Origin: JAVBJN01 sp031546985
GTDB lineage: Bacteria; Bacteroidota; Bacteroidia; Chitinophagales; Chitinophagaceae
Assembly (NCBI GenBank): GCA_031546985.1
Contig: JAVBJN010000030.1
Location: forward strand, 1-49,170
DNA: 49,170 bases
Direction of reading: 5' to 3'
Each line of letters starts with the position of its first letter. Position 1 is the stretch's first letter. The notes under the pieces were generated by a model. That model did not search any database and was not told where the DNA came from. It saw nothing but the letters and a program-made list of their open reading frames with translations. The translations under genes and the position numbers were made by a program. Of this stretch, positions 24,611-32,873 are shown piece by piece.

Positions 24611-26188
24611 ATGAAAAAAACGATATGGTTATTACTGTTGCCCGCTTTTATCATGGCCAGCGCCACAGCGCAAACTCCGGCATTTAACCGTGCCCAGCGC
24701 ACGGCCGAAAATTACGAACCCGCCATACCTCACCCCTCACAAGACAAAATAGTGGCGCAAAAACTGGCCGATCTGCAAAAGAAGACCGGCAAGAAACCCA
24801 ATATCGTATGGCTGGTGATCGACGATATGGGCTATGGCGACCCCGGTTGCTATGGCGGCGGAGAAGCCATTGGCGCAGCTACCCCCAATATAGACCGCAT
24901 GGCGCATGATGGGCTGCGGCTCACCTCCTGCTATGCACAGCAAACCTGCACGCCCACAAGATCGGCCATACTTACAGGCAGGTTGCCCGTGCGCACCGGG
25001 CTTACGCGCCCCATACTGGCGGGCGACAAACTTACCGTAAACCCCTGGGCCGATGAACTGAGCCTGCCCAAACTGCTGAGCGATGCAGGTTATTATGCCC
25101 TGCTTACCGGCAAGTGGCATATTGGCGAAGGCACAGGCCTGCGGCCGCACGATGTGGGCTTCGACGAATATTATGGGTATTACCCTGCACAGAAAGAGAT
25201 TTCGCAACGGGTAGATCCCCGCCGCTACCCCGACCTGGTGCTGGACAAAGAAAAGTTTGAAGCTTTTGAAGGCATTGCACCGGATGCACACCTGGTACAT
25301 GGCTGGAAAGGCGGTAAAACAGAAAATGTAAGCCAGATACAATCTACCGAAGACATGGGCCGGGCCGATAAAGTGCTGGCCGATTTCAGTGCTTCAAAAA
25401 TCAGGGAGCTTGCCAAAGGTGGCAAACCGTTTTTCCTGGAGCACTGTTTTATGAAAGTGCATTGCGACAACTTCGATAATCCTGCATATCCGGGTTTGAG
25501 CAAGAGCAAATATCCCTACAAAAACGCCGTGGCAGAGGTAGATATGCTGATAGGCCAGATCATAAAAACCCTCGAAGATGCTGGTGTGCTGGACAATACC
25601 TTTATCTTCATTACCTCCGACAATGGTCCGCAGATGGATGCATGGCCCGATGCGGGTTATACACCGTTCAGAGGCGCCAAAGGTACCACCTGGGAGGGCG
25701 GCGTGCGTGTGCCTGGCATTGCTTATTGGAAAGGCATGATTAAACCCGGCCGTGTGAGCGATGATATTTTTGACCTGATGGATCTTTTTGGTACCAGTCT
25801 GCACCTGGCAGGTGTGCCGCTCAGCAAATTGCCCAACGACCGCTACTACGACTTTATAGACCAAACAGGATTTTTACTCGACGACAATGGCGCATCGAAC
25901 CGCGAGACCGCCTATTTCTGGTGGGGTGCAGAACTTATGAGCTGCCGCATGCGCGAGTACAAAGTGCATATTAAAGTGATAGAACCACATGCACCGCATA
26001 TGTACATCGACTATTCTACCGTATCAGATGTGGGTCTTGCCCCCTGGTTGTTTAACCTGTATATAGATCCTAAAGAAGAAATGACGGTGGGCCACCGTAT
26101 GAATGCCTGGCTGGCTACACTTACGGCCCAGCTTAAAATGCATGCGGCTACCTTCAAAAAATACCCGCCCAAAAATATTGGGTTATAA
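24611..26188 (+). CDS. Secreted arylsulfatase (sulfatase family S1)
   Basis: This 525-residue periplasmic protein has a signal peptide (MKKTIWLLLLPAFIMASATA). Metal ligands are Asp71-Asp72 in IVWLVIDDMGYGD. The formylglycine signature is CTPTR at residues 113-117 in QQTCTPTRSAILTGR. ALLTGKWHIGEG and FIFITSDNGPQMD supply the other conserved active-site residues. It lies 34 bp after the larger sulfatase on the same strand, so the two are probably one operon acting on related or sequential substrates. Activation needs a formylglycine-generating enzyme, which is not in the window. No sugar-transport (SusC/D) genes adjoin. Confidence 0.92.
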   Translation: MKKTIWLLLLPAFIMASATAQTPAFNRAQRTAENYEPAIPHPSQDKIVAQKLADLQKKTGKKPNIVWLVIDDMGYGDPGCYGGGEAIGAATPNIDRMAHDGLRLTSCYAQQTCTPTRSAILTGRLPVRTGLTRPILAGDKLTVNPWADELSLPKLLSDAGYYALLTGKWHIGEGTGLRPHDVGFDEYYGYYPAQKEISQRVDPRRYPDLVLDKEKFEAFEGIAPDAHLVHGWKGGKTENVSQIQSTEDMGRADKVLADFSASKIRELAKGGKPFFLEHCFMKVHCDNFDNPAYPGLSKSKYPYKNAVAEVDMLIGQIIKTLEDAGVLDNTFIFITSDNGPQMDAWPDAGYTPFRGAKGTTWEGGVRVPGIAYWKGMIKPGRVSDDIFDLMDLFGTSLHLAGVPLSKLPNDRYYDFIDQTGFLLDDNGASNRETAYFWWGAELMSCRMREYKVHIKVIEPHAPHMYIDYSTVSDVGLAPWLFNLYIDPKEEMTVGHRMNAWLATLTAQLKMHAATFKKYPPKNIGL

Positions 26189-26193
26189 ATGGG

Positions 26194-26775
26194 TTAGTGG
26201 CCGTACTCATGCTCATGACCCTCTTCATCCTTAATCAACAGCATGGGTTTGGCTTCCATGCGGTAATAACCCATGATTTCGGTTATGTCTTTATCCGATA
26301 GCAGTTGGGTTTCTACATTTGCCCGGGTCTCTGCCTCGTTGGCCATAGAGCGCATAAGCACCACTTTGTAGACTTCCTGTTTTAGTTCAAGGCTCATGGA
26401 TGGGTGCTTGGTTACATACTGTTCGTAAGCGGCGGCCATCGCCAGCCAGATTTCAATTTCACGATCGGGGTTCTGGTCGCGTTTAAAATCGCTTACCGTT
26501 TCCTCAAAGCTCACCGGCTCCACTTCCAGGAACACGGTGTGAATGCGTTTTATTCTTTCCATCTGGGCGGCAGACAGTGTATCGTGTATGATCTCGTTAA
26601 TCACCACCCGGTTAGCGTCTACCGTATCTACCTGTGATACGGCTTCCTTTTCTTTGGTACCGCAGGAAATGAAAACAAATGCTGCAAGGGCCGAAACGAA
26701 TAAACCCTTTAAAAAATGATTAATGCTATGTAGCGGCTGCCTGTAGTTCAATGTAATGCTGGTTGTAAAGGGCAA
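26194..26775 (-). CDS. Lipoprotein of unknown function with His-rich tail
   Basis: The 193-residue frame has no ATG near its start; it opens with TTG at 26775 and other TTG starts are possible. The lipobox AAFVFISC places the anchor at Cys38 after a 24-residue n-region, so translation probably starts later than 26775. The remainder is mainly helical and charged. The C-terminus has the short acidic/His-rich tail EEGHEHEYGH, which could bind metal. I do not recognise a family. It is convergent with the sulfatase gene (5 bp between stops). Confidence 0.55.
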   Translation of the reverse strand: MPFTTSITLNYRQPLHSINHFLKGLFVSALAAFVFISCGTKEKEAVSQVDTVDANRVVINEIIHDTLSAAQMERIKRIHTVFLEVEPVSFEETVSDFKRDQNPDREIEIWLAMAAAYEQYVTKHPSMSLELKQEVYKVVLMRSMANEAETRANVETQLLSDKDITEIMGYYRMEAKPMLLIKDEEGHEHEYGH

Positions 26776-26812
26776 AATTAGTATTTAAATCTTTGTAGCG
26801 CCCCTTTCGGGA

Positions 26813-27568
26813 TTAACACCAGAACACGATGGTTTCGTAATAAAAATCGAGCTGCCCGTTGGTCTGGTATTTATAAAAAAGCGATTCGAGTTGCTGCATC
26901 AGTTTCTCGTAAGCCGGGCCCGATTTGGGGCAGTAAGAAGAAGACCGGGTTCTACCCTTCAGCGATTCCAGGTCAAAAACCTGCGCATAATTTAAATGTT
27001 CCTCCTGCACAGGCCGGGGATTAAAGAATCGCGCAATTTTTTCACGGTCTATTTTGAGCCGGGTAATTGCTTCATACCCTTCGATACAGTCAAACAAGGC
27101 TTGTTCGTATTCCTGCTGAAAAGCGTCATCCAGTTTTCTTTGGTTCCAGGCCAGCACCAGGTTCCCGCCAGGTTTTAAAATACGGACGCATTCTTTTTTA
27201 GCCTCCTCCACATTAAACCAATGAAAAGCCTGCGCGCTAAAGAGTACATCCACACTTTGATTGGCCAGTCCGGTATCTTCGGCAGTACCATTAACGCTTT
27301 CAAACAAAGGGTTGGCTTCAAAAGCCTGCTCTGCCGCCTCGCGCATTTCTTTGTTAGGCTCCACACCATATACCTTATTGCCATTGCCCAGAAAAAGCTG
27401 TGCAGAAAGGCCGGTGCCGGAGCCAATATCTGCCACTACGCTATCCTGGTCAAAACCAATGCGGCGGGCCAGCAATGTTAGCAACGCAACCGGGTACCCC
27501 GGGCGATATAGGGCATAATCCGCTACCCTGTCCGAAAATCGTGTAGTGCTGTTTTTACCCGTATCCAT
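26813..27568 (-). CDS. Class I SAM-dependent methyltransferase
   Basis: This 251-residue cytoplasmic protein has a Rossmann-fold methyltransferase domain. Motif I is SVVADIGSGTGLSAQLFL (about residues 43-60), the acidic motif II is YGVEPNKEMREAAEQAF, and the motif IV region is VDVLFSAQAFHWFNVEEAKK. The ILKPGGNLVLAWNQ strand follows. The FHWF motif is common in small-molecule methyltransferases of the UbiE/Methyltransf_11 kind. Substrate unknown. It is transcribed divergently from the tag gene with 125 bp between starts. Confidence 0.88.
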   Translation of the reverse strand: MDTGKNSTTRFSDRVADYALYRPGYPVALLTLLARRIGFDQDSVVADIGSGTGLSAQLFLGNGNKVYGVEPNKEMREAAEQAFEANPLFESVNGTAEDTGLANQSVDVLFSAQAFHWFNVEEAKKECVRILKPGGNLVLAWNQRKLDDAFQQEYEQALFDCIEGYEAITRLKIDREKIARFFNPRPVQEEHLNYAQVFDLESLKGRTRSSSYCPKSGPAYEKLMQQLESLFYKYQTNGQLDFYYETIVFWC

Positions 27569-27693
27569 ATAAAAAGGTTGTGATTAAAGATAGGATTTGT
27601 GTTGCTCTTTTCTACCTGTGCAGTACAAGTAGTGCGTTTTGTATAATTTCGGTTTCGAATTCATTTCCTTACAACGGTTCAATCTATTATACC

Positions 27694-28242
27694 ATGTCTT
27701 ATTGCAGCGCCATTGCTTACATGTCCGAAGAGAAAAAGGCTATTCACCAGCCCTATCATGATCTGCAGTATGGTTTTCCGATACACGACGACAATGAGCT
27801 GTTTTGCAGGCTGGTACTGGAGATTAACCAGGCGGGCCTGAGCTGGGAAACCATTTTGAAGAAAGAAAAAACATTCCGCAAGGCGTACCACAATTTCAAC
27901 ATTAAAAAAGTAGCTGCCTATACCGAAGCCGATCGCGAAAGACTGCTGGCAGATGCAGGCATTATCCGCAACCGTTTAAAAATTAACGCGGCTATCGAAA
28001 ATGCCAAAACCATTCTGCAATTGCAAAAAGAATTTGGCTCATTTGAAAAATGGCTGGCCCACCACCATCCTAAAACAAAGGAAGAATGGGTAAAGCTGTT
28101 TAAGAAAACCTTCAAATTTACCGGTGGCGAAATCGTAAACGAGTTTTTGATGAGTACGGGATACTTACCCGGCGCTCATGATGCGCACTGCGCCATTCAT
28201 AAAAAGGTGATGAAAGCAGGCCCACTTTGGGCAAAACCGTAA
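27694..28242 (+). CDS. tag: DNA-3-methyladenine glycosylase I
   Basis: I choose the ATG at 27694 (MSYCSAIAYM) because Tag proteins start with an MxxC zinc ligand; the frame open from 27580 adds a non-homologous extension. The 182-residue enzyme excises 3-methyladenine from alkylated DNA. Seen in the sequence are Cys4 and His22 (PYHDLQYG), two of the structural zinc ligands, with the others in GAHDAHCAIHKKV near the C-terminus. Glu43, in VLEINQAGLSWETILKKE, matches E. coli Glu38. LLADAGIIRNRLKI and FKFTGGEIVNEFLM are also family signatures. It is monocistronic. Confidence 0.93.
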   Translation: MSYCSAIAYMSEEKKAIHQPYHDLQYGFPIHDDNELFCRLVLEINQAGLSWETILKKEKTFRKAYHNFNIKKVAAYTEADRERLLADAGIIRNRLKINAAIENAKTILQLQKEFGSFEKWLAHHHPKTKEEWVKLFKKTFKFTGGEIVNEFLMSTGYLPGAHDAHCAIHKKVMKAGPLWAKP

Positions 28243-28251
28243 CAAACCTGA

Positions 28252-28626
28252 TTATACAGGCCGGGCAGGCGTAACCATAGTAGCCACACATTGCCATTGG
28301 GCTCCGGAGCGGATAAAAACGCTTAACGACCATTCATACAACTCAAACGGCTGCCCATCGTACACTCCGGCGCTGGTGCCCCGGCTAATGATGGTGGCAG
28401 CATCGCCGTATACTTTAACCACCATTTCGTCCGAGTCCATCCGGTTATGCGTCAGCAATCTGCTTTTAACCGATTCCAGGAAAGCAGATTTAGTGGTAAT
28501 GCCATCGGCACCCACAATAACCCAATCATTGGCCATAAACCCGGCTATTTCGTCGGCATCATTACCCACCATAGCCAGGTCCCATTGTTGCTCTAACGCA
28601 AGCAGTGCTGTTTCGGCTGTTTTCAT
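28252..28626 (-). CDS. NTF2-like family protein (DUF4440/SnoaL type)
   Basis: This 124-residue cytoplasmic protein has the layout of DUF4440: a first helix LALEQQWDLAMVGNDADEIA, the ANDWVIVGADG strand-turn, VKVYGDAATIISRGTSAGVY and the closing LSVFIRSGAQWQCVATMVTP. The first half (WDLAMVGNDADEIAGFM) is the best match. These proteins form cone-shaped dimers and often have no proven activity. It is convergent with tag (9 bp between stops) and lies downstream of the DUF4287 gene on the same strand. Confidence 0.82.
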   Translation of the reverse strand: MKTAETALLALEQQWDLAMVGNDADEIAGFMANDWVIVGADGITTKSAFLESVKSRLLTHNRMDSDEMVVKVYGDAATIISRGTSAGVYDGQPFELYEWSLSVFIRSGAQWQCVATMVTPARPV

Positions 28627-28662
28627 ACCGGTACCATTTGGGTGTACAATAAAATAGCGCTG

Positions 28663-28881
28663 CTAATCCCGCTTGCCCTTAAAATAGGCAAATATTGCCA
28701 TGGCATGCCCATGCCCCAGGTCAAAATCTTCTTTTAGCCAGTTTATAACTTCTGTGGCTTTGGTTTTGGGATTTACTACGCCATCGATTACAAAGTTTTT
28801 CTTTGTGCCCAGTTTTATAAAGTCTTCGGGCGTTTTACCTGTTTTTTCTTCAATGTTGCGGAGATAACCTTGAAAAGACAT
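28663..28881 (-). CDS. DUF4287 domain protein
   Basis: This 72-residue protein is almost entirely one DUF4287 domain: MSFQGYLRNIEEKTGKTPEDF, then KATEVINWLKEDFDLGHGHAMA and the last IFAYFKGKRD. The domain is a small helical module, often fused to AHSA1/DUF5655-type domains in other genomes, with no known activity. The genes following on the same strand (DUF4440) may be co-transcribed (36-bp gap). Confidence 0.85.
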   Translation of the reverse strand: MSFQGYLRNIEEKTGKTPEDFIKLGTKKNFVIDGVVNPKTKATEVINWLKEDFDLGHGHAMAIFAYFKGKRD

Positions 28882-29011
28882 GGTGGTGGTTTTTGGTTAA
28901 GAGTACTAAATTAAGGTAAAATCTTTTTTCCGTTGTTTTGTTTAACCCCTACCGATCATTGAAGGGATTTGATTTATTTTCACCAATCATCATCACCCTG
29001 TTTATCATAGC

Positions 29012-29371
29012 ATGCGCATCCAATCACACCCCACGAATACCACCCCCATAGCCGAAATCATTTCGGAAACCATACTGCTGAACAACGCGGAAGATGCACT
29101 GCAACTCATGGCAGACCTGTATTACCAGGATTTTGACAAAATTATTATCCATGAAAAGAACATCGTGCCCGGCTTCTTTGACCTTAAAACCGGGCTGGCC
29201 GGAGCGATACTGCAAAAATGCTCCAACTACCGCATCAGACTGGCTATTGTGGGCCAGTTCTCCCAATATCCCGGGCAAAGTATTAAAGACTTTATCTACG
29301 AAAGCAACAAAGGTAAGCAGGTCAATTTCCTGGAATCGGTAGCGCTGGCGGTGGAAAGATTGTCAAAGTAA
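29012..29371 (+). CDS. DUF4180 domain protein
   Basis: This 119-residue cytoplasmic protein covers a DUF4180 domain: ILLNNAEDALQLMADLYYQDFD, KIIIHEKNIVPGFFDLKTGLA (about residues 43-63), GAILQKCSNYRIRLAIVGQF and KDFIYESNKGKQVNFLESV. The family resembles a STAS-like alpha/beta fold, but its function is unknown to me. It is convergent with the pseudouridine-synthase-like gene (11 bp between stops). Confidence 0.85.
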   Translation: MRIQSHPTNTTPIAEIISETILLNNAEDALQLMADLYYQDFDKIIIHEKNIVPGFFDLKTGLAGAILQKCSNYRIRLAIVGQFSQYPGQSIKDFIYESNKGKQVNFLESVALAVERLSK

Positions 29372-29382
29372 AAAGGAATGGA

Positions 29383-30162
29383 TTAGTAAATGGCCGCGGC
29401 ACCCAGCATATGTGCTAAAATAGGTGCGCATTTTTCCTGGCAAGGCGCATAAAAATGGCCATGCTTCCAGGTGGCCGATTTGGGCGATAGCCCCCACCAG
29501 AACTCTGCCAGAGCCAGCGGTTTCATTTGGTTTTCAAAGGCGTATTGCAGCAATTTGGGTGCTGCACATTCTCCCGCTCCTGCGGGTGGATTGCTGTAGC
29601 CGGCTTGTTCAAAAAGTGCAACCAGGCTTTTGGCTTCGCCTGCATTGTTCTGAAAACGGTATTGTTCAAAGATCCGGTTTTGCAGGGCCGTAGAATGCTC
29701 TTTACGAAAAGCCTTCAGGTGTTCTGCATCCTGGCTCAGAGACTCCAGCAAATTTATTTCTTCGTTGATGCGTGAAAGCCGGGTCATTCCTTCGTTCACA
29801 AAACCACCTTCGGCCATGCCATCGAAAACCGGCGGCACAAATTTAGCATGGTAGTTGCCCCCGGCGAGTTTGCCGGAAAAAGCTGCCAGGTAGCCCAGCT
29901 CTCCCGCTGCCGTACGCACCACCAGCACACCAAACATTTTGCCAATAACACTACCTTCTAAACCTTCGGTTAAGCCAAAATTGTGCTGCCAATCGGTCTG
30001 GCACTGCAAATGCAGTTGCAAATGACTGGCGGCCAGGCGGCAGAGCGGTTGCGGATCGTTATCCGAGGCTATAACAGGCCCGGTGGGGGCATAGTGTTCC
30101 GCCAACGGACCAAAGGCGTTAAAAACAGAAGAATCAGTTATCATTTGATGCATTACAGACAT
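29383..30162 (-). CDS. Stand-alone N-terminal domain of a large RluA-type pseudouridine synthase
   Basis: The 259-residue protein looks like the N-terminal half of the ~550-residue RluA-family pseudouridine synthases found in Bacteroidota and gammaproteobacteria. Landmarks are GECAAPKLLQYAF (residues 197-209), ALAEFWWGLSPKS (217-229) and GHFYAPCQEKCAPILAHML (235-253), with the GKLAGGNYHAKFVPPVFD segment earlier. In full-length members the catalytic domain with the HRLDxxTSG aspartate follows. Here the frame stops 6 residues after AHML, and the convergent DUF4180 gene leaves no room for it. Two Cys (241, 245) might be a half metal site. The start may be Met7 (30144). Recognition is from memory of the family, so I am moderately sure. 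Confidence 0.65.
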   Translation of the reverse strand: MSVMHQMITDSSVFNAFGPLAEHYAPTGPVIASDNDPQPLCRLAASHLQLHLQCQTDWQHNFGLTEGLEGSVIGKMFGVLVVRTAAGELGYLAAFSGKLAGGNYHAKFVPPVFDGMAEGGFVNEGMTRLSRINEEINLLESLSQDAEHLKAFRKEHSTALQNRIFEQYRFQNNAGEAKSLVALFEQAGYSNPPAGAGECAAPKLLQYAFENQMKPLALAEFWWGLSPKSATWKHGHFYAPCQEKCAPILAHMLGAAAIY

Positions 30163-30277
30163 AACAAGACAAGTGGCATAACGTACAGAAGCCCCAGATT
30201 TCTCCGAGGCTTCTGCTATTGGGTCGCAAAATTCGGTCTTTTTTTGCTAACCGTTATATTTTTTAACCTATTTCTGG

Positions 30278-30727
30278 TCAATGCAACGCGGCTAAAGGAT
30301 CTTCAACCGCTTTTTTAAGCAGCTCCAGGGCTGTACGCCAATAAAATGCCAGGTGGTGATAAATAGTATCTGTGGCAAAGCCAGTAATACTCAGCGTCAG
30401 TGCTGTAGCATGGCCTTGTGGTTGTAAGGTAAACGTAATAATGCTGGCATTACCGGGTATATCTGGCAGACGCGATGCAGAACTTAAATGTGTGTATTGT
30501 AAAACCCGGTTTGCATCGTATTGCAGCACGACACCCTTGTTTTCGAACCGGGCATGGTGAAATCCTGTAATCACAATAGGACGCCCTACTTCCCAATTGG
30601 TGAGAATGGCGAGTTCCATTTCGGGCGGGCCCATCCATTTTTTCATTAACCGTGGTTGGGTTATATTGGCCCAAACCGTTGCAGGATAGGCCTGTATAAC
30701 CACTTTTTTCTCAAATTGTTGTGGCAT
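30278..30727 (-). CDS. SRPBCC (AHSA1-like) domain protein
   Basis: This 149-residue protein has a START/SRPBCC-type helix-grip fold. MPQQFEKKVVIQAYPATVWAN leads to the ITQPRLMKKWMGPPEMELAI segment typical of AHSA1 members. LQYTHLSSASRLP and TALTLSITGFATDTIYHHLAFYW follow. The single helix-grip domain usually binds hydrophobic ligands; the function in these small proteins is not known. Two more SRPBCC proteins occur at 36829 and 37326. It is monocistronic. Confidence 0.85.
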   Translation of the reverse strand: MPQQFEKKVVIQAYPATVWANITQPRLMKKWMGPPEMELAILTNWEVGRPIVITGFHHARFENKGVVLQYDANRVLQYTHLSSASRLPDIPGNASIITFTLQPQGHATALTLSITGFATDTIYHHLAFYWRTALELLKKAVEDPLAALH

Positions 30728-30841
30728 GGCCAGTCCTTTTTATTACACAGGCAAGTTACCGAATTACCGGTTTGTTTTTTTAGCAGCACCTCCGTTTTAA
30801 CAATCCATAAAGCGCATAACAACCCGACTGGTGCAAAAACG

Positions 30842-30871
30842 AAAACCCCGGCCAGGTAACGGGCCAGGGTT
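30842..30871 (-). terminator. Rho-independent terminator of the secreted-protein operon
   Basis: The arms AACCCCGGCC (30844-30853) and GGCCAGGGTT (30862-30871) pair with one mismatch around an AGGTAACG loop. On the minus strand a TTTTCGTTTTT tail follows the stem. It lies 57 bp after the stop of the gene at 30928. Confidence 0.65.
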
Positions 30872-30927
30872 GGGGGTTGAATGATAAACCTGTTGTCGCA
30901 CAAGTACGGTAGCAGGAGGGGCAAACA

Positions 30928-31917
30928 CTAGTTTACATATATAATCTTGCTCGATTGCAATGGAATACCGCCACAATCGGTTACACACAAAGAGATCTTG
31001 TAATAAGTGGTCATTGCAAAAAGTGAAGGAGAAAGCGTGCTTCGCAGATCTATGATTCCGGGCATGCCATGTACGGTAGCTGTAGAGTCGCTTGCTCCAC
31101 CAGGTATAACGGTACCGGTAGAAGTACATTCTTCTACTTTAAAATAATGCTCCCGTATATTACGCGATGCCGTACCGTCTACATATACCGGAAATGCCGA
31201 TGCAGGTGCGTGTCCGATAGAGGCCGGAGCGGTAAATGAAAGCAAGGGTAAATTGTTTTTGCAAAGTTCATCTATATAAGCATAGCCCAAATGACCACCA
31301 AATGCACAGTCGGATGTGGCGAAATAGATGGTTACGGGCATACCTATATTTGCTACCAGAGATGGAAATTTTTCCATTACACACTCTTTAGACCAGGGCT
31401 TGTAAAGCACCCCACCACTGGCGGTAAGACCTGGCCTGTCGGTACGAAACTCTTCCATAGCCAGCAGGTTTCCGGCCATAGTGCTGGAAGGCAGTATATC
31501 GGTAAGGCTTATCCAGTAGCTGAAAAAAGCATCTTCGGCAGCCCCGTGGGTTCCTGACAGCACCATTGCATACAGAAAGGAAAAATCGTACGGAAGGTTA
31601 AAAGTATAGGAAATGATTTCTGTCTGAGATCCTGCAGCATTGTTACCCAGCATTAAAGAATAGCTGCCATTGATCACCACCGGAAGCGCAGCCCCTACTA
31701 TAGGATCGTTGGTACCTGCAACCATAATATTATGCCTGGGAGAAGAAGGAACAGGAACGTACGATGAAGGATTAATGACTCCTGTAGCGGACATACCGCC
31801 TACATAACAACTCCAGGGTGGTGTTATGGCCCCGGCTTCCAGGTCTCCGTTCGGACATTGGCCCCAGCTGGTGCCGGCGGCTAAAAGAAAACAAGCAGTA
31901 AAGAATATGTTTTTCAT
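30928..31917 (-). CDS. Secreted beta-rich protein of unknown function
   Basis: This 329-residue protein has a signal peptide (MKNIFFTACFLLAAGTSWGQ) followed by CPNGDLEAGAITPPWSCYVGG, the style of many gliding/adhesion-related surface proteins in Bacteroidota. The body is beta-strand- and Gly/Thr/Ser-rich with scattered cysteines. I see no clear type IX sorting domain: it ends in CVTDCGGIPLQSSKIIYVN, unlike the usual KLIIK-type ends. It is 11 bp downstream of a T9SS-sorted protein and probably co-exported or functionally paired with it. Both lie just downstream of a propeller-kinase/LytTR system. Confidence 0.7.
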   Translation of the reverse strand: MKNIFFTACFLLAAGTSWGQCPNGDLEAGAITPPWSCYVGGMSATGVINPSSYVPVPSSPRHNIMVAGTNDPIVGAALPVVINGSYSLMLGNNAAGSQTEIISYTFNLPYDFSFLYAMVLSGTHGAAEDAFFSYWISLTDILPSSTMAGNLLAMEEFRTDRPGLTASGGVLYKPWSKECVMEKFPSLVANIGMPVTIYFATSDCAFGGHLGYAYIDELCKNNLPLLSFTAPASIGHAPASAFPVYVDGTASRNIREHYFKVEECTSTGTVIPGGASDSTATVHGMPGIIDLRSTLSPSLFAMTTYYKISLCVTDCGGIPLQSSKIIYVN

Positions 31918-31928
31918 ACGGTAGATGT

Positions 31929-32732
31929 TTATTTAATGATTAATTTTTGGGTTACAGGAGTTGCATCTCCCGCGCTTAGCGTAACCACATACACGCCTGC
32001 TGCTAAATTCAATGTAACAGGAGCGGTAAATGAGCCAGCGGCAAGCTCTTTTTTATCCAAAACAGTCATCATGGTTTTGCCTTCGATATTGGAAATACGG
32101 AGGGTGTACTGGCCTGCTGTTGCAAGATTACAGGCAATGGTAATGTCCTTCTGCGCCGGGTTGGGCGAAAGGGTAAATGTATTGTGCACCATTGCCGCCA
32201 CGCCCTTCTTCGCTATTTTGTATTCGGATCTGATGTTTCCGATCTTACTTTCTACATAAATAAGGGTAGCCAGCTCTTCCCCTTTCTGATTTTGGTACAG
32301 GAAGTAGGTATTGTTGTAGACAAAATCGCCGGGCAACTCTTTACCGGCTTTGATCTTGTACCGGTCTTTAATCACATAACAAGCCACACCTTCATACACA
32401 GTACCTTCCAGGTTTACACTCGTATTGCTGATGTAAGTGCTGCTTATATCATGCGGCACGCCGGGATGGTTAATGGTTTTGTGCAGTGCATCCAGCGCCG
32501 GGAAATAATCTAAAGATGCTTTTAGTTTCTTTTGTTCTTCGGCAGATGAAAATTGTACCGGGGTGTTCAGAAACTTCTGATCGGGTTGCACCAGTACCGT
32601 TTCGGTTTCTTTGATTTCGCGGGAAAGCGCAGATACCACCGGAACCCTGTTGAGGTCCTCGTGTACATGGCCAGACTGGGCAATAGCAGTGCATGCTGGC
32701 AGCATGGCCAGGAACAGCATTTGTCTTTTCAT
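31929..32732 (-). CDS. T9SS cargo protein with type A sorting domain
   Basis: This 267-residue protein has a signal peptide (MKRQMLFLAMLPACTAIA), a central module of about 160 residues without recognised motifs, then a T9SS type A C-terminal domain. That domain begins at FTLSPNPAQKDITIAC, continues with TLRISNIEGKTMM, and closes with AAGVYVVTLSAGDATPVTQ and KLIIK. The central module has strong STYISNTSVNLEGTVYEGVA and YYLYQN-like strands, possibly an outer-membrane-lipoprotein-carrier-like fold, which I am not sure of. First gene of a two-gene operon with the secreted protein at 30928. Confidence 0.82.
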   Translation of the reverse strand: MKRQMLFLAMLPACTAIAQSGHVHEDLNRVPVVSALSREIKETETVLVQPDQKFLNTPVQFSSAEEQKKLKASLDYFPALDALHKTINHPGVPHDISSTYISNTSVNLEGTVYEGVACYVIKDRYKIKAGKELPGDFVYNNTYFLYQNQKGEELATLIYVESKIGNIRSEYKIAKKGVAAMVHNTFTLSPNPAQKDITIACNLATAGQYTLRISNIEGKTMMTVLDKKELAAGSFTAPVTLNLAAGVYVVTLSAGDATPVTQKLIIK

Positions 32733-32873
32733 AATTATGTATTTAAGGGTGAATGAACAGCAGGTATCGCCAGGCTTGCGTACCTGGTGAAACGTTATTC
32801 AGTTGGTTACACCTGTAAACTATAATGTGAAATGCCGCTGGCAAAAACCAGTTTATTAACGGAGGGGTTTTGT

